Positions 9,009 through 17,240 of a stretch of DNA of 64,000 bases are shown here, one piece after another. Every line of letters starts with the position of its first letter. Position 1 is the first letter of the stretch. A program made the translations under genes and the position numbers. The stretch covers positions 62,001-126,000 of the forward strand of contig NZ_AUNB01000073.1 in NCBI RefSeq assembly GCF_000714545.1, given 5' to 3'. This DNA is from Thioclava indica. GTDB lineage: Bacteria > Pseudomonadota > Alphaproteobacteria > Rhodobacterales > Rhodobacteraceae. A model generated the notes under the pieces. That model did not search any database. It saw nothing but the letters and a program-made list of their open reading frames with translations, and was not told the DNA's origin.

Positions 9009-10079
9009 ATGGCACGGCTTGGCATTGGCGGCTGGAGCGTCCGGCTGATCGTTTTGGGGATTGGCGTCGCCCTTTTATTCGCGCCCTTTCTGTTCCCCGG
9101 CGTGCGCGCGATTGAGGTCGCCGCCCGGATCTGCGTTTTCATCGTGCTGGTGGCCAGCTACGATTTGCTGATTGGCTACACCGGTATCGTCAGCTTCGCG
9201 CATACGATGTTCTTCGGCCTTGGCGCTTATGGCGTGGGGATCGCCTTGGCGCAGCATGACGCAAGTTGGAGCGCGCTGATCCTTGGGGGCGCGGCGGGTG
9301 TTCTCGCGGCGCTGGTCTTGGCGGTTCTAATCGCGCTTTTGTCGCTGCGGGTGAAGGCGATCTTCTTTGCCATGGTCACCCTCGCCGTCGCCTCGGTTGC
9401 GCTGGTGTTGGCCTCGCAGCTTTCGAACCTGACGGGGGGCGAGGACGGCGTGACCTATTCAGCGCCCGACCTTTTCAGCCCCGCGACCGCGCTTTTTCAT
9501 GACGCCACCGGGCGGACCGCGCGATTTTTCGGGGTGCGGATGGATGGCAAAATTGCGGCCTATTATTTCATTTTTGGCGGATCGCTTGTCCTTTATCTGA
9601 TCTTGCTGCGCGTCACCGTCTCGCCTCTTGGCACGGTACTCAAGGCCATCCGCGAGAACGAGGCGCGCGCCGAGGCACTGGGCTATCGCGTCGTAGCATA
9701 CCGCACCTTTGTCTTCGGCTTCACTGCGGTGATGGCGGCACTGGCGGGCGTGCTCTATGCGACATGGCTGCAATATACCGGCCCCGACACGACCCTGAGC
9801 TTTGAAATCATGGTCGACATCCTGCTGATGGTGGTGATCGGTGGCATGGGGACGATGTGGGGGGCAGTCATCGGGGCCGCGGCGCTTGTCATGGCGCAAT
9901 ACTACCTGCGTGACTTGATGCAGGCGGCATCCGATGCGCTGGCTGGCCTACCGCTTCTGCCTGACCTGCTGAACCCCGACCGCTGGCTCTTGTGGCTGGG
10001 AATCGTGTTCATTCTGCTCGTCTATTTCTTTCCCGCTGGAATTGCGGGCACCCTTGCTGGCCGGGAGACACGCAAATGA
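9009..10079 (+). CDS. Branched-chain amino acid-type ABC transporter permease (LivM-like)
   Basis: The 356-residue membrane protein starts 9 bp after the LivH-like gene, behind GGGGGC. It carries the LivM segment ASYDLLIGYTGIVSFAH near the N-terminus and a conserved ENEARAEALGY coupling loop before the last helices. The substrate path is shared with the LivH-like protein. The stop overlaps the start of the hydrolase gene (ATGA at 10076), so the hydrolase is translated with the importer. Confidence 0.9.
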   Translation: MARLGIGGWSVRLIVLGIGVALLFAPFLFPGVRAIEVAARICVFIVLVASYDLLIGYTGIVSFAHTMFFGLGAYGVGIALAQHDASWSALILGGAAGVLAALVLAVLIALLSLRVKAIFFAMVTLAVASVALVLASQLSNLTGGEDGVTYSAPDLFSPATALFHDATGRTARFFGVRMDGKIAAYYFIFGGSLVLYLILLRVTVSPLGTVLKAIRENEARAEALGYRVVAYRTFVFGFTAVMAALAGVLYATWLQYTGPDTTLSFEIMVDILLMVVIGGMGTMWGAVIGAAALVMAQYYLRDLMQAASDALAGLPLLPDLLNPDRWLLWLGIVFILLVYFFPAGIAGTLAGRETRK

Positions 10080-10921
10080 CCCCCGGATCCCGCTTTATCG
10101 CGATCCCCGATCATGAAATCCATATCACCGAGTGGGGCGCCCCGGACGCTCCAGCGCTAGTGCTTTGGCACGGTCTTGCCCGCACCGGGCGCGACTTCGA
10201 CGAACTCGCGGCGGGGCTGTCAGAGCACTGGCGCGTGATTTGTCCGGATACGATCGGGCGCGGGTTCTCAAGTTGGGCGCGCAATCCTGATGCTGACTAT
10301 TGTCTTGACGCCTATGCAGGTCAGGCGCTGGCGCTGCTTGATGCGCTCGGGATTGAGCAGACCGCTTGGCTGGACACCTCGATGGGCGGGATTATTGGCA
10401 TGCGTATCGCCTCGGGGCCGCAAGCGCCGCGCCTTAAGTCGCTGATCGTCAACGATATTGGGCCGGAACTGCCGCAACCTGCAATCGACCGCATCCTCGC
10501 CTATACCGGCACCCCGCCGGTCTTTGCGACGGTGGCCGAGGCTGAGGCGCGGCTGCGGCAGGTTTACCTTCCTTTCGGTCCAGCCGAGGATGTTTTCTGG
10601 CAGCGCATGGCCGAAACCTCTGTTCGTCGTCGGGACGATGGCAGTCTGACACTGCACTATGATCCGCGCATTGTACGTCAGTTCGAGGTTCATCCCGAGG
10701 ATTTCTTCACCTGGGATCAATACGAGACAATCGCCACGCCGATGCATCTGTTTCGCGGCGCGCAATCCGATCTTTTGACGCAAGACATTGCCGCTAGGAT
10801 GCAGACCTACGGGCCGAAGCCCGGCCTCACCTTGTTCGACGATTGTGGTCATGCCCCAAGCCTCAGCCAGCCGAGGGCAATCGCCACCGTGAAGCAGGTT
10901 CTTTGCGATCTGGCGGGCTAG
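10076..10921 (+). CDS. Alpha/beta hydrolase coupled to the ABC importer
   Basis: A 281-residue alpha/beta-hydrolase-fold protein with the oxyanion HG pair at 33-34, nucleophile S102 in the elbow DTSMGG, a probable acid D232 (GAQSDLL) and base H259 (CGHAP). The first elbow position, usually Gly in G-x-S-x-G, is Asp100. The 4-bp overlap with the permease gene means the enzyme is produced together with the importer, so it probably hydrolyses an ester, amide or lactone taken up by it; this is inference. Relatives include MhpC-like C-C hydrolases and enol-lactonases, and the exact reaction is open. I start at the ATG at 10076; the frame is open further upstream inside the permease gene. Confidence 0.85.
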   Translation: MTPGSRFIAIPDHEIHITEWGAPDAPALVLWHGLARTGRDFDELAAGLSEHWRVICPDTIGRGFSSWARNPDADYCLDAYAGQALALLDALGIEQTAWLDTSMGGIIGMRIASGPQAPRLKSLIVNDIGPELPQPAIDRILAYTGTPPVFATVAEAEARLRQVYLPFGPAEDVFWQRMAETSVRRRDDGSLTLHYDPRIVRQFEVHPEDFFTWDQYETIATPMHLFRGAQSDLLTQDIAARMQTYGPKPGLTLFDDCGHAPSLSQPRAIATVKQVLCDLAG

Positions 10922-10961
10922 GTCGACGCACCTCACAGGTGCGGGGTGCATTGCATTGGAA

Positions 10962-10992
10962 AAGCGGGCCGGGCTTAGGCCCCGCCCCGCTT
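10962..10992. terminator. Hairpin between convergent hydrolase and gshA genes
   Basis: AAGCGGG (10962-10968) pairs with CCCGCTT (10986-10992), and CGGG with CCCG inside it, leaving a 7-base loop and one C-C mismatch. It lies in the 84-bp gap between two 3' ends and can form in transcripts from either strand. There is no T-run, so termination may be partial. Confidence 0.5.
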
Positions 10993-11005
10993 AGGAACGT
11001 CCGCC

Positions 11006-12376
11006 TTAGTAGCTGTATTCCTCGTAGATCCGGCTGAGATCGCCATTCCATTCGCCGTGGTATTTCTCCAGCAACTCATCGGCAGGGACGCGACCGGTTT
11101 CCACCGATTCCTCAAGCGCGTTGAGGAAATGGGTCTCATCCGAAATCATGCCACCTGCGCCGGGACGTGCTCGCGCCGCCAAGCCCGATTTCGCAATCGC
11201 CACGGTTTCACGCGCCAGATCGTGCAGATTAACACCGCCAAACTCGCCTTGCAGCGCATCGACAGCCGCCACCTTGCGCAGGCCCTCGCGGGTTTCGTGA
11301 TCCCAGTCTTTCACCAAGTCCCAAGCCGCATCGAGCGCGCTTTGATCATACAGCAGCCCGACCCAGAATGCGGGCAGCGCACATAGACGCCGCCACGGCC
11401 CACCATCGGCCCCACGCATCTCGATATATTTCTTGGTGCGCGCCTCGGGGAAGACGGTGGTGAGGTGATCGGCCCAATCGCTGAGCGTGGGTTTTTCCCC
11501 CGGCAGTGCAGGCAATTCGCCCTTCAGGAAATCGCGGAAGGATTGCCCCAAAGCGTTGATATACTTGCCATTACGGTAGACAAAATACATCGGCACATCG
11601 AGAACATACTCGACATAGGCGTCATAACCCGCGCTCTCTTCGAACATGAAAGGCAACATGCCGGTGCGTGCATCATCAAGGTTTTGCCAAATATGGCTGC
11701 GCCAGGATTTCATGCCATTGGGCTTGCCATCCAAGAAGGGAGAATTGGCAAACAGCGCCGTCGCAACAGGCTGCAACGCCAGCGCCACGCGCATTTTTTT
11801 CACCATATCGGCTTCAGATGAGAAATCGAGATTCACCTGAACCGTGCAGGTGCGATACATCATCTGCTTACCCAGTGTGCCCACGTCATCCATGTAATCC
11901 GTCATCAACCGATAGCGCCCCTTGGGCATCATCGGCATCTGGTCCTGGCTCCAGATCGGGGCGGCGCCCAAGCCGATAAACCGCGCACCGATCTTATCCG
12001 CGACCTCTTGCACTTCGCGCAGATGCTCGTTCACCTCGTCACAGGTTTGGTGGATCGTCTCAAGCGGACCACCCGAAAGCTCCAACTGGCCACCGGGTTC
12101 AAGGCTGACATTGGCGCCATCGCGCTCTAGCCCGATGATGTTGCCCTGCTCAAGCACGGGCGCCCAGCCAAAGCCGTCGCGCAACCCTTCCAGCATCGCT
12201 TGGATCGAGCACGGGCCCTCGTAAGGCAGCGGCAGTTGTTTATTGGCGCAATAGCCAAACTTCTCGTGCTCGGTGCCGATGCGCCAATCATCGCGCGGCT
12301 TCTCGCCCGAGGCCAGATATTCGGCCAGCTGCTCGTATCTTTCGATCGGGCCGCCGCCCTCTTGCGGAATGGACAT
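11006..12376 (-). CDS. gshA: Glutamate-cysteine ligase
   Basis: Glutamate-cysteine ligase makes gamma-glutamylcysteine from glutamate, cysteine and ATP, the first step of glutathione synthesis. The 456-residue product belongs to the plant/alphaproteobacterial type (GCS2-like), recognised by IGTEHEKFGY near residue 40, the SLEPGGQLELSGGPL strand, MPKGRYRLM and RTCTVQVNLDF. I start at the ATG at 12376 (MSIPQEGG), preceded by GCGAGGC; an upstream in-frame ATG at 12430 lacks family support. The gene lies downstream of rsmE and a membrane-protein gene on the same strand, with a 68-bp gap, so it may be the last gene of that unit. Confidence 0.95.
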   Translation of the reverse strand: MSIPQEGGGPIERYEQLAEYLASGEKPRDDWRIGTEHEKFGYCANKQLPLPYEGPCSIQAMLEGLRDGFGWAPVLEQGNIIGLERDGANVSLEPGGQLELSGGPLETIHQTCDEVNEHLREVQEVADKIGARFIGLGAAPIWSQDQMPMMPKGRYRLMTDYMDDVGTLGKQMMYRTCTVQVNLDFSSEADMVKKMRVALALQPVATALFANSPFLDGKPNGMKSWRSHIWQNLDDARTGMLPFMFEESAGYDAYVEYVLDVPMYFVYRNGKYINALGQSFRDFLKGELPALPGEKPTLSDWADHLTTVFPEARTKKYIEMRGADGGPWRRLCALPAFWVGLLYDQSALDAAWDLVKDWDHETREGLRKVAAVDALQGEFGGVNLHDLARETVAIAKSGLAARARPGAGGMISDETHFLNALEESVETGRVPADELLEKYHGEWNGDLSRIYEEYSY

Positions 12377-12444
12377 GAAAGCCTCGCGGTTAAATTCAGG
12401 AGGGAACAGGTGGCGCGACCTAGGCTGCAAGTCAAGCGCGAAAC

Positions 12445-12978
12445 CTATTTACGACTCCACAGGCTCTGTGCGGTCAGGGGCCGATCCAGCGCCGAAGACA
12501 GCGCGCCCATGTCAATGCCGGGCAGGCTGGCAAAGGCATCATAGAGCGTATCGGCCCCCGCGGCCTCAAGCGGGATCAGCAGCGCTTCGCCGCCTATCGT
12601 GCGCAAGCGCCAGTATTGCCGCCCCGACAGATGCAGCAAACGGATCTCGGCCAGCTCGCGCAGCGCCATCTCACCGCCCATGCCTTGGGGCGCGGCGCTA
12701 TCAGGGCCGCCAATCGCGCGGGCACGCGACGCCGCGAAATAAGACACCCGCCCCTCGACCACCTCGACCAGCCCCGGCGCGCCCACCGCGCGCGCAAACC
12801 GTAAGCGGCGCAGGGCGATCAGCGCGAACGCCACGCCGATGGCACAGGCCGCAGCCCCAAGCGGAATCAGCAGCCAGCCCCCGAGCCAGATCAGCCAGCC
12901 GCCAAAGACGACCACGCAGGCGGCGGCGATCACCTCGCGCCAGCGATGCAGGGCTTGCGCCACTTCGGGGCGGATCAC
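12445..12978 (-). CDS. Hypothetical two-helix membrane protein
   Basis: A 177-residue product starting at GTG 12978, which overlaps the rsmE stop as GTGA and so is translationally coupled to it. A hydrophobic hairpin of two helices (about residues 17-60: VIAAACVVVFGGWLIWLGG and a second segment ending FALIALRRL) is followed by a soluble domain rich in Arg, Gly and Ala. No catalytic motif is visible and I do not recognise a family. Its place between rsmE and gshA gives no firm functional clue. Confidence 0.75.
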   Translation of the reverse strand: MIRPEVAQALHRWREVIAAACVVVFGGWLIWLGGWLLIPLGAAACAIGVAFALIALRRLRFARAVGAPGLVEVVEGRVSYFAASRARAIGGPDSAAPQGMGGEMALRELAEIRLLHLSGRQYWRLRTIGGEALLIPLEAAGADTLYDAFASLPGIDMGALSSALDRPLTAQSLWSRK

Positions 12979-13700
12979 TGCCAGTCCCCGATGCCGATTT
13001 GCCAAAGGGTGATGGCCGCGCAGACCGCTGTATCGGCGCGCAAAATGCGCGGGCCAAGGCTGATCGGGGTGACGAAAGGCAGGTCGCGCAGCTTGGCGCG
13101 CTCGGACGGGGAAAAACCGCCCTCTGGCCCGATCAGGATCGCCCACGGTCCGGGTGGCAGGCTGGCAAGCGTTTCCGCCGGACCGACCAGCGCCTCATCA
13201 GCCCACAGGATGCGGCGTGATGTATCCCAGCCGCTCAGCAGCTTGGACAGCGGCTGCAAATCCTCGACCGGCGGGACGAAGGTGCCAAGGCATTGCTCGG
13301 CGGCCTCGCGGGCGTGCGCTTGCAGGCGATCTTGGCGGATACGAGCGGAATTGGTGAACTCGCTTTGCATCGGCAGGATGCGCGCGCAGCCCAGTTCGGT
13401 CGCCTTTTCGACGATGAAATCGGTGCGCTCTTTTTTGATCGGCGCAAAGATCAGCCAAAGATCGGGCGGATCAAGCTGCGGCGCGGCCTGCGCGACACAG
13501 ACGAGGATACCGCGCTTTTTATGCGCCTCGGCCACCTCGGCGGTCCATTCGCCATCGCGCCCGTTAAACAGCGCCACGCGGGCACCTTTTTCCAGCCGCA
13601 TCACCACGAAAAGGTAATGCGCCTGATCGGGGTCAAGCGGCACGGCTTGCCCCGCGCCCAGCGGGTGCTCTACACAGAGTCTGATCTTGGCACGTTCCAT
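12975..13700 (-). CDS. rsmE: 16S rRNA m3U1498 methyltransferase
   Basis: RsmE methylates N3 of U1498 in 16S rRNA using S-adenosylmethionine. The 241-residue protein has an N-terminal PUA-like part (DPDQAHYLFVVMRLEKGARV) and a SPOUT domain with the family motifs KKERTDFIVEKATELG, LIGPEGGFSPSE and LGPRILRADTA, which form the trefoil-knot cofactor site. The ATG at 13700 fits the family N-terminus. Only 12 bp separate this start from the divergent ubiA start, so its promoter must lie inside ubiA. The stop overlaps the next gene by 4 bp. Confidence 0.95.
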   Translation of the reverse strand: MERAKIRLCVEHPLGAGQAVPLDPDQAHYLFVVMRLEKGARVALFNGRDGEWTAEVAEAHKKRGILVCVAQAAPQLDPPDLWLIFAPIKKERTDFIVEKATELGCARILPMQSEFTNSARIRQDRLQAHAREAAEQCLGTFVPPVEDLQPLSKLLSGWDTSRRILWADEALVGPAETLASLPPGPWAILIGPEGGFSPSERAKLRDLPFVTPISLGPRILRADTAVCAAITLWQIGIGDWQ

Positions 13701-13712
13701 AGGGCGGACTTT

Positions 13713-14696
13713 ATGAGCGGAAAAACCGAAACGCCAGAGGCGGCACATCCTGACAGCACCGGAACGGTTGCCGATGCTTATCGGGGCAATTGGGTGGACC
13801 GGATTGCGCCTGCGTGGTCGCGCCCCTATCTGCGACTTAGCCGCGCAGATCGCCCGATTGGAACGTGGTTGCTGTTGCTGCCCTGCTGGTGGGGAATTGC
13901 GCTGGCCGCCGCGCATACCGGCGGGTTCATCTGGCGTGATCTGTGGCTGGCGGTGGGCTGCGCGATTGGCGCGTTTCTGATGCGCGGCGCGGGCTGCACG
14001 TGGAACGACATCACCGACCGCAAGATCGACGCGGGCGTGGCGCGCACCCGGTCGCGCCCGATCCCCTCGGGGCAGGTCAGCGTCAAGGCCGCGCTGGTCT
14101 GGCTCGCGCTTCAGGCGTTGATTTCCTTTTCGATCCTGCTGACCTTTAACGCCCCCGCGATCTTGCTGGGGATCGTCTCACTTGCGCCGGTTGCGATCTA
14201 TCCGTTTGCCAAGCGCTTCACCTGGTGGCCGCAGGTTTTCCTTGGCATTGCGTTCAACTGGGGCGCGCTGCTGGCTTGGGTAGCGCATACCGGTTCGCTG
14301 TCCTGGCCGCCGGTGCTGCTGTATCTTTCGGGTCTGGTATGGACGCTGTTTTACGACACGATCTACGCCCATCAGGACAAAGAAGACGATGCGCTGATCG
14401 GGGTGAAATCCACCGCACGGCTGTTTGGCGATGATAGCGCAAAATGGCTAGGCGGGTTTCTGATCGCCTCGGTCTCGCTGATGAGCATCGCGGTGCTGAT
14501 GGCGCTGTTGCCCAATGCCGGTCCGCTGCGTCTGGCGCTGTCGCTGTGTGCACCTTGGGCGATGGGCTGGCATATGCTGTGGCAGATGCGTAATCTTGAC
14601 ATCGACAACCCCGATATTTGCCTTGATCTGTTTCGTGCCAATCGCAACACGGGGCTGCTGGGCGCGCTGTTTCTTGCCATTGGCGCAATCGTGTAG
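13713..14696 (+). CDS. ubiA: 4-hydroxybenzoate polyprenyltransferase
   Basis: UbiA attaches the polyprenyl tail to 4-hydroxybenzoate in ubiquinone synthesis, at the inner membrane. The 327-residue protein has about eight hydrophobic helices and both Asp-rich prenyl-diphosphate motifs: NDITDRKID at residues 98-106 and YDTIYAHQDKEDD in the second half. The ATG at 13713 has AGGGCGG 6 bp upstream, lying entirely in the 12-bp gap to rsmE. The roughly 45-residue hydrophilic N-terminus before the first helix is typical of alphaproteobacterial UbiA. Other ubiquinone genes in the window are coq9 and the UbiH-like hydroxylase, both unlinked. Confidence 0.95.
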   Translation: MSGKTETPEAAHPDSTGTVADAYRGNWVDRIAPAWSRPYLRLSRADRPIGTWLLLLPCWWGIALAAAHTGGFIWRDLWLAVGCAIGAFLMRGAGCTWNDITDRKIDAGVARTRSRPIPSGQVSVKAALVWLALQALISFSILLTFNAPAILLGIVSLAPVAIYPFAKRFTWWPQVFLGIAFNWGALLAWVAHTGSLSWPPVLLYLSGLVWTLFYDTIYAHQDKEDDALIGVKSTARLFGDDSAKWLGGFLIASVSLMSIAVLMALLPNAGPLRLALSLCAPWAMGWHMLWQMRNLDIDNPDICLDLFRANRNTGLLGALFLAIGAIV

Positions 14697-14773
14697 AACC
14701 CTTGTGATTGATCCCCGGCCCCCCGCGCCGTAAAGGATGTGCGACCAAGTCCGGCGGGGAGGAGAATTGACAG

Positions 14774-16810
14774 ATGCGCTCGCGCAGCACGTTCATGACC
14801 ATTGCGGCTTTTGTTATTGCCCTGATCTTGTCGATGGTGATCGCAGGTGGCTCTGCCACCGTGATCGAAAAACGTACGAAATCCGAGGTGCGCCTCGCGA
14901 TGGAGACCCAAGACCACGGCTGGATGCAAGTCCAGACCGACGGTTTACAGGTCATCCTGAACGGCACCGCCCCCACCGAGGCAGAGCGTTTTCGCGCCGT
15001 CGCATTGGCCGACAAATATGTTGATAGCTCGCGCGTTGTGGACAATACCGATGTCGAAAACACCGCAGCGCTTAGCCCGCCGCCGTTTTCCATGCAGATG
15101 CTGCGCAATGAAAACGGGATTTCGCTGATCGGGCTGGTGCCGGCATCAGTTGATCGCAAGGCGATTGTTGAAAGCCTGAAAAAAGTTGCCGGCGATGGCG
15201 GCGTGACCGATTTGCTGGAATCTGCGGATTATCCCGTGCCTACGGGTTGGGACAAGGCGATGAAATTCGGCCTGAGCACGCTGGAGACGCTGCCGCGTTC
15301 CAAGGTGTCGGTGCAAGCTGGCAAGGTTTCGGTCGAGGCGATCACCGACAGCGCGACCGAACAAGGCCGCGTCGAGACCTCGCTGGCACGTCGCCGCCCC
15401 GCCGACCTTAAACTTGATTATGATATTTCCGCACCCCGTCCGGTGATCACGCCGTTTACGTTGCGGTTTTTGATCGACGCGGACGGCCCGCATTTCGATG
15501 CCTGTTCCGCCGATACCGACAAAGCGCGCGATCAAATCCTGGCAGCGGCCCGCGCGGCTGGTGCGAAAGGCACGCTTAGCTGCACCGTCGGGATGGGTGT
15601 GCCCTCGACCGATTGGGCCAAGGCCGCGAGCATGGCGATCACCTCGCTGGGGCAACTTGGCGCCGGGAGTGTCACCTTCTCGGATGCGGATATCGTTCTG
15701 GATGTGAAACCCACGGTCGATCAGAAAACCTTTGACGATGTGGTGGGCGAGTTGGAATCCAACCTGCCCGCGGCGTTCTCGCTTAAGGCAACATTGGAAC
15801 CCAGCGCCACGGCAAAGGCCGCAGAGGCGCAATTCAGCGCGATCCGTGACGGCAAGGGCAGCGTGACCCTGAAGGGGCGCGTTCTGGATGCGCGCCAACG
15901 CGACGCGGTCGAAAGCTATGCCCGCGCTCAGTTTGGTCACGATCAGGTCCACGGCGCTACGCGGGTCGATGCGGCGTTGCCCGCAGGTTGGCCGGTGCGC
16001 ACCTTGGCCGGTCTTGAGGCGCTGACGATGCTGCATGACGGCACGCTGGTTGTGACCGCAAAACAGATCAGCGTGAAAGGCACGACCGGCGATGCGCAGG
16101 CCTCTGACAAGATCGCGCGTTTGTTGACGGGGCAACTCGGCGAAGATGTGCAGATGGACCTGCAAGTGAAATATGACAAGCGGCTGGACGAGAAACTGGC
16201 GCTGCCCGATGGCAAGGAATGTGTCAGCCGCCTGAACGGGTCGCTGGCCAAGGCCAAGATCAACTTTGATCCGGGCTCGGCTCAGGTGTCAGAAGATAGC
16301 GTCAAAGCACTGGACGCGCTGGCGGCGGCGATGAAAAACTGCACCGATTTCCGCATGGAAGTGGATGGCTATACCGACAATCAGGGCCGCGCCGAGATGA
16401 ACTTGCAGCTTTCCCAAGCGCGCGCGCAAGCGGTTCTGCATGGGCTGCTGGATCGTGGCGTTCTGACCGGCAATCTGGTCGCGAAAGGCTACGGCGAGGA
16501 CCAACCCATCGCCACCAACGACACCGAAGCCGGGCGCGAACAAAACCGCCGGATCGAATTTGTGCTGCTGGATGAAAAGCCTGTGGATAACGGTCTGGAT
16601 GACAGCGCCCTAGGCACCGATACCGCCGAGCCGCAATGGAACGGGTCGATAACAGATGATGGGGCAGCTGCTCCGGGCGATGATGGCGTTCCCGCTGCGC
16701 AAGAGGCACAGCCCGACGCCGCCAGTTCGGAAACGATACCGGTCGAGACGCCACAAACCGATACACCACGCCCCCGCAACCGCCCCGCGGATCTGGACAA
16801 GAAGGGTTAA
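14774..16810 (+). CDS. OmpA-family envelope protein with internal repeats
   Basis: The 678-residue protein has an N-terminal membrane helix or uncleaved signal (about residues 8-30), a long periplasmic region and a C-terminal OmpA peptidoglycan-binding domain (about 494-598: NFDPGSAQ, DGYTDN, SQARAQAV, KGYGEDQP, NRRIEFVL). A 79-residue acidic, Pro-rich tail ends it. The periplasmic part holds BON-like units, seen as repeats of a W-x10-L pattern beginning near residues 156, 277 and 403, spaced about 120 residues apart, with a partial fourth near 48. It resembles BON-OmpA proteins in layout. A small membrane coiled-coil gene follows 11 bp later and is probably co-transcribed. The role is likely envelope anchoring or stress tolerance; this is inference. 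Confidence 0.85.
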   Translation: MRSRSTFMTIAAFVIALILSMVIAGGSATVIEKRTKSEVRLAMETQDHGWMQVQTDGLQVILNGTAPTEAERFRAVALADKYVDSSRVVDNTDVENTAALSPPPFSMQMLRNENGISLIGLVPASVDRKAIVESLKKVAGDGGVTDLLESADYPVPTGWDKAMKFGLSTLETLPRSKVSVQAGKVSVEAITDSATEQGRVETSLARRRPADLKLDYDISAPRPVITPFTLRFLIDADGPHFDACSADTDKARDQILAAARAAGAKGTLSCTVGMGVPSTDWAKAASMAITSLGQLGAGSVTFSDADIVLDVKPTVDQKTFDDVVGELESNLPAAFSLKATLEPSATAKAAEAQFSAIRDGKGSVTLKGRVLDARQRDAVESYARAQFGHDQVHGATRVDAALPAGWPVRTLAGLEALTMLHDGTLVVTAKQISVKGTTGDAQASDKIARLLTGQLGEDVQMDLQVKYDKRLDEKLALPDGKECVSRLNGSLAKAKINFDPGSAQVSEDSVKALDALAAAMKNCTDFRMEVDGYTDNQGRAEMNLQLSQARAQAVLHGLLDRGVLTGNLVAKGYGEDQPIATNDTEAGREQNRRIEFVLLDEKPVDNGLDDSALGTDTAEPQWNGSITDDGAAAPGDDGVPAAQEAQPDAASSETIPVETPQTDTPRPRNRPADLDKKG

Positions 16811-16821
16811 GAGGACAGGAT

Positions 16822-17148
16822 ATGAACAGAACCGAATTCGTTTTTGCCACCGCAATCATCCTCTTTGTGGCCTTCGCGCTTGGCTGGTTTGCCTCGTGGT
16901 TGATCCATCGCCTGACCCGCGTCAGCCGCGCGGATATGGGCGAGTTGGAACAGATGGCGCAGGCCCTGCATGACGCCGAAGAAAACCGCGATCAGACATT
17001 GGCCTATTACGAGAATCGCGAGGCGGAGTTGAGCACGCAGCTCAACCAATCCGAGGCAGAGCTGCGCGCCGCAATGGATGGCCTACGCGACGCCCGCCAC
17101 GAGGCCGAGGAGTTGCGCGCCTATATCGAGCGGATGCAGCAGGCCTGA
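16822..17148 (+). CDS. Small membrane protein with coiled coil
   Basis: A 108-residue protein: one N-terminal transmembrane helix (about 7-28, FVFATAIILFVAFALGWF) then a charged heptad-rich region from about 35 to 108, strongly predicted by eye to be coiled coil and rich in Glu, Ala, Arg and Leu. It follows the OmpA-family gene by 11 bp behind an AGAGGACAGGA ribosome site, so the two are probably co-expressed and may interact at the envelope. No family is recognised; it could loosely resemble septum or scaffold proteins, but nothing specific supports that. Confidence 0.75.
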   Translation: MNRTEFVFATAIILFVAFALGWFASWLIHRLTRVSRADMGELEQMAQALHDAEENRDQTLAYYENREAELSTQLNQSEAELRAAMDGLRDARHEAEELRAYIERMQQA

Positions 17149-17189
17149 GGACGCCAACGCGCCCTAAAGCGACACCATCCCACCCACGC

Positions 17190-17219
17190 AAAAGGCCGCC
17201 CCCGAGGGAGCGGCCTTTT
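17190..17219. terminator. Bidirectional rho-independent terminator
   Basis: AAAAGGCCGC (17190-17199) and GCGGCCTTTT (17210-17219) are perfect 10-base complementary arms around a 10-base loop. It sits between the 3' ends of the coiled-coil gene and the TrcR gene and provides A/T tracts for both strands. Confidence 0.9.
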
Positions 17220-17240
17220 CCATATCAGCGCAGGAGCGCC

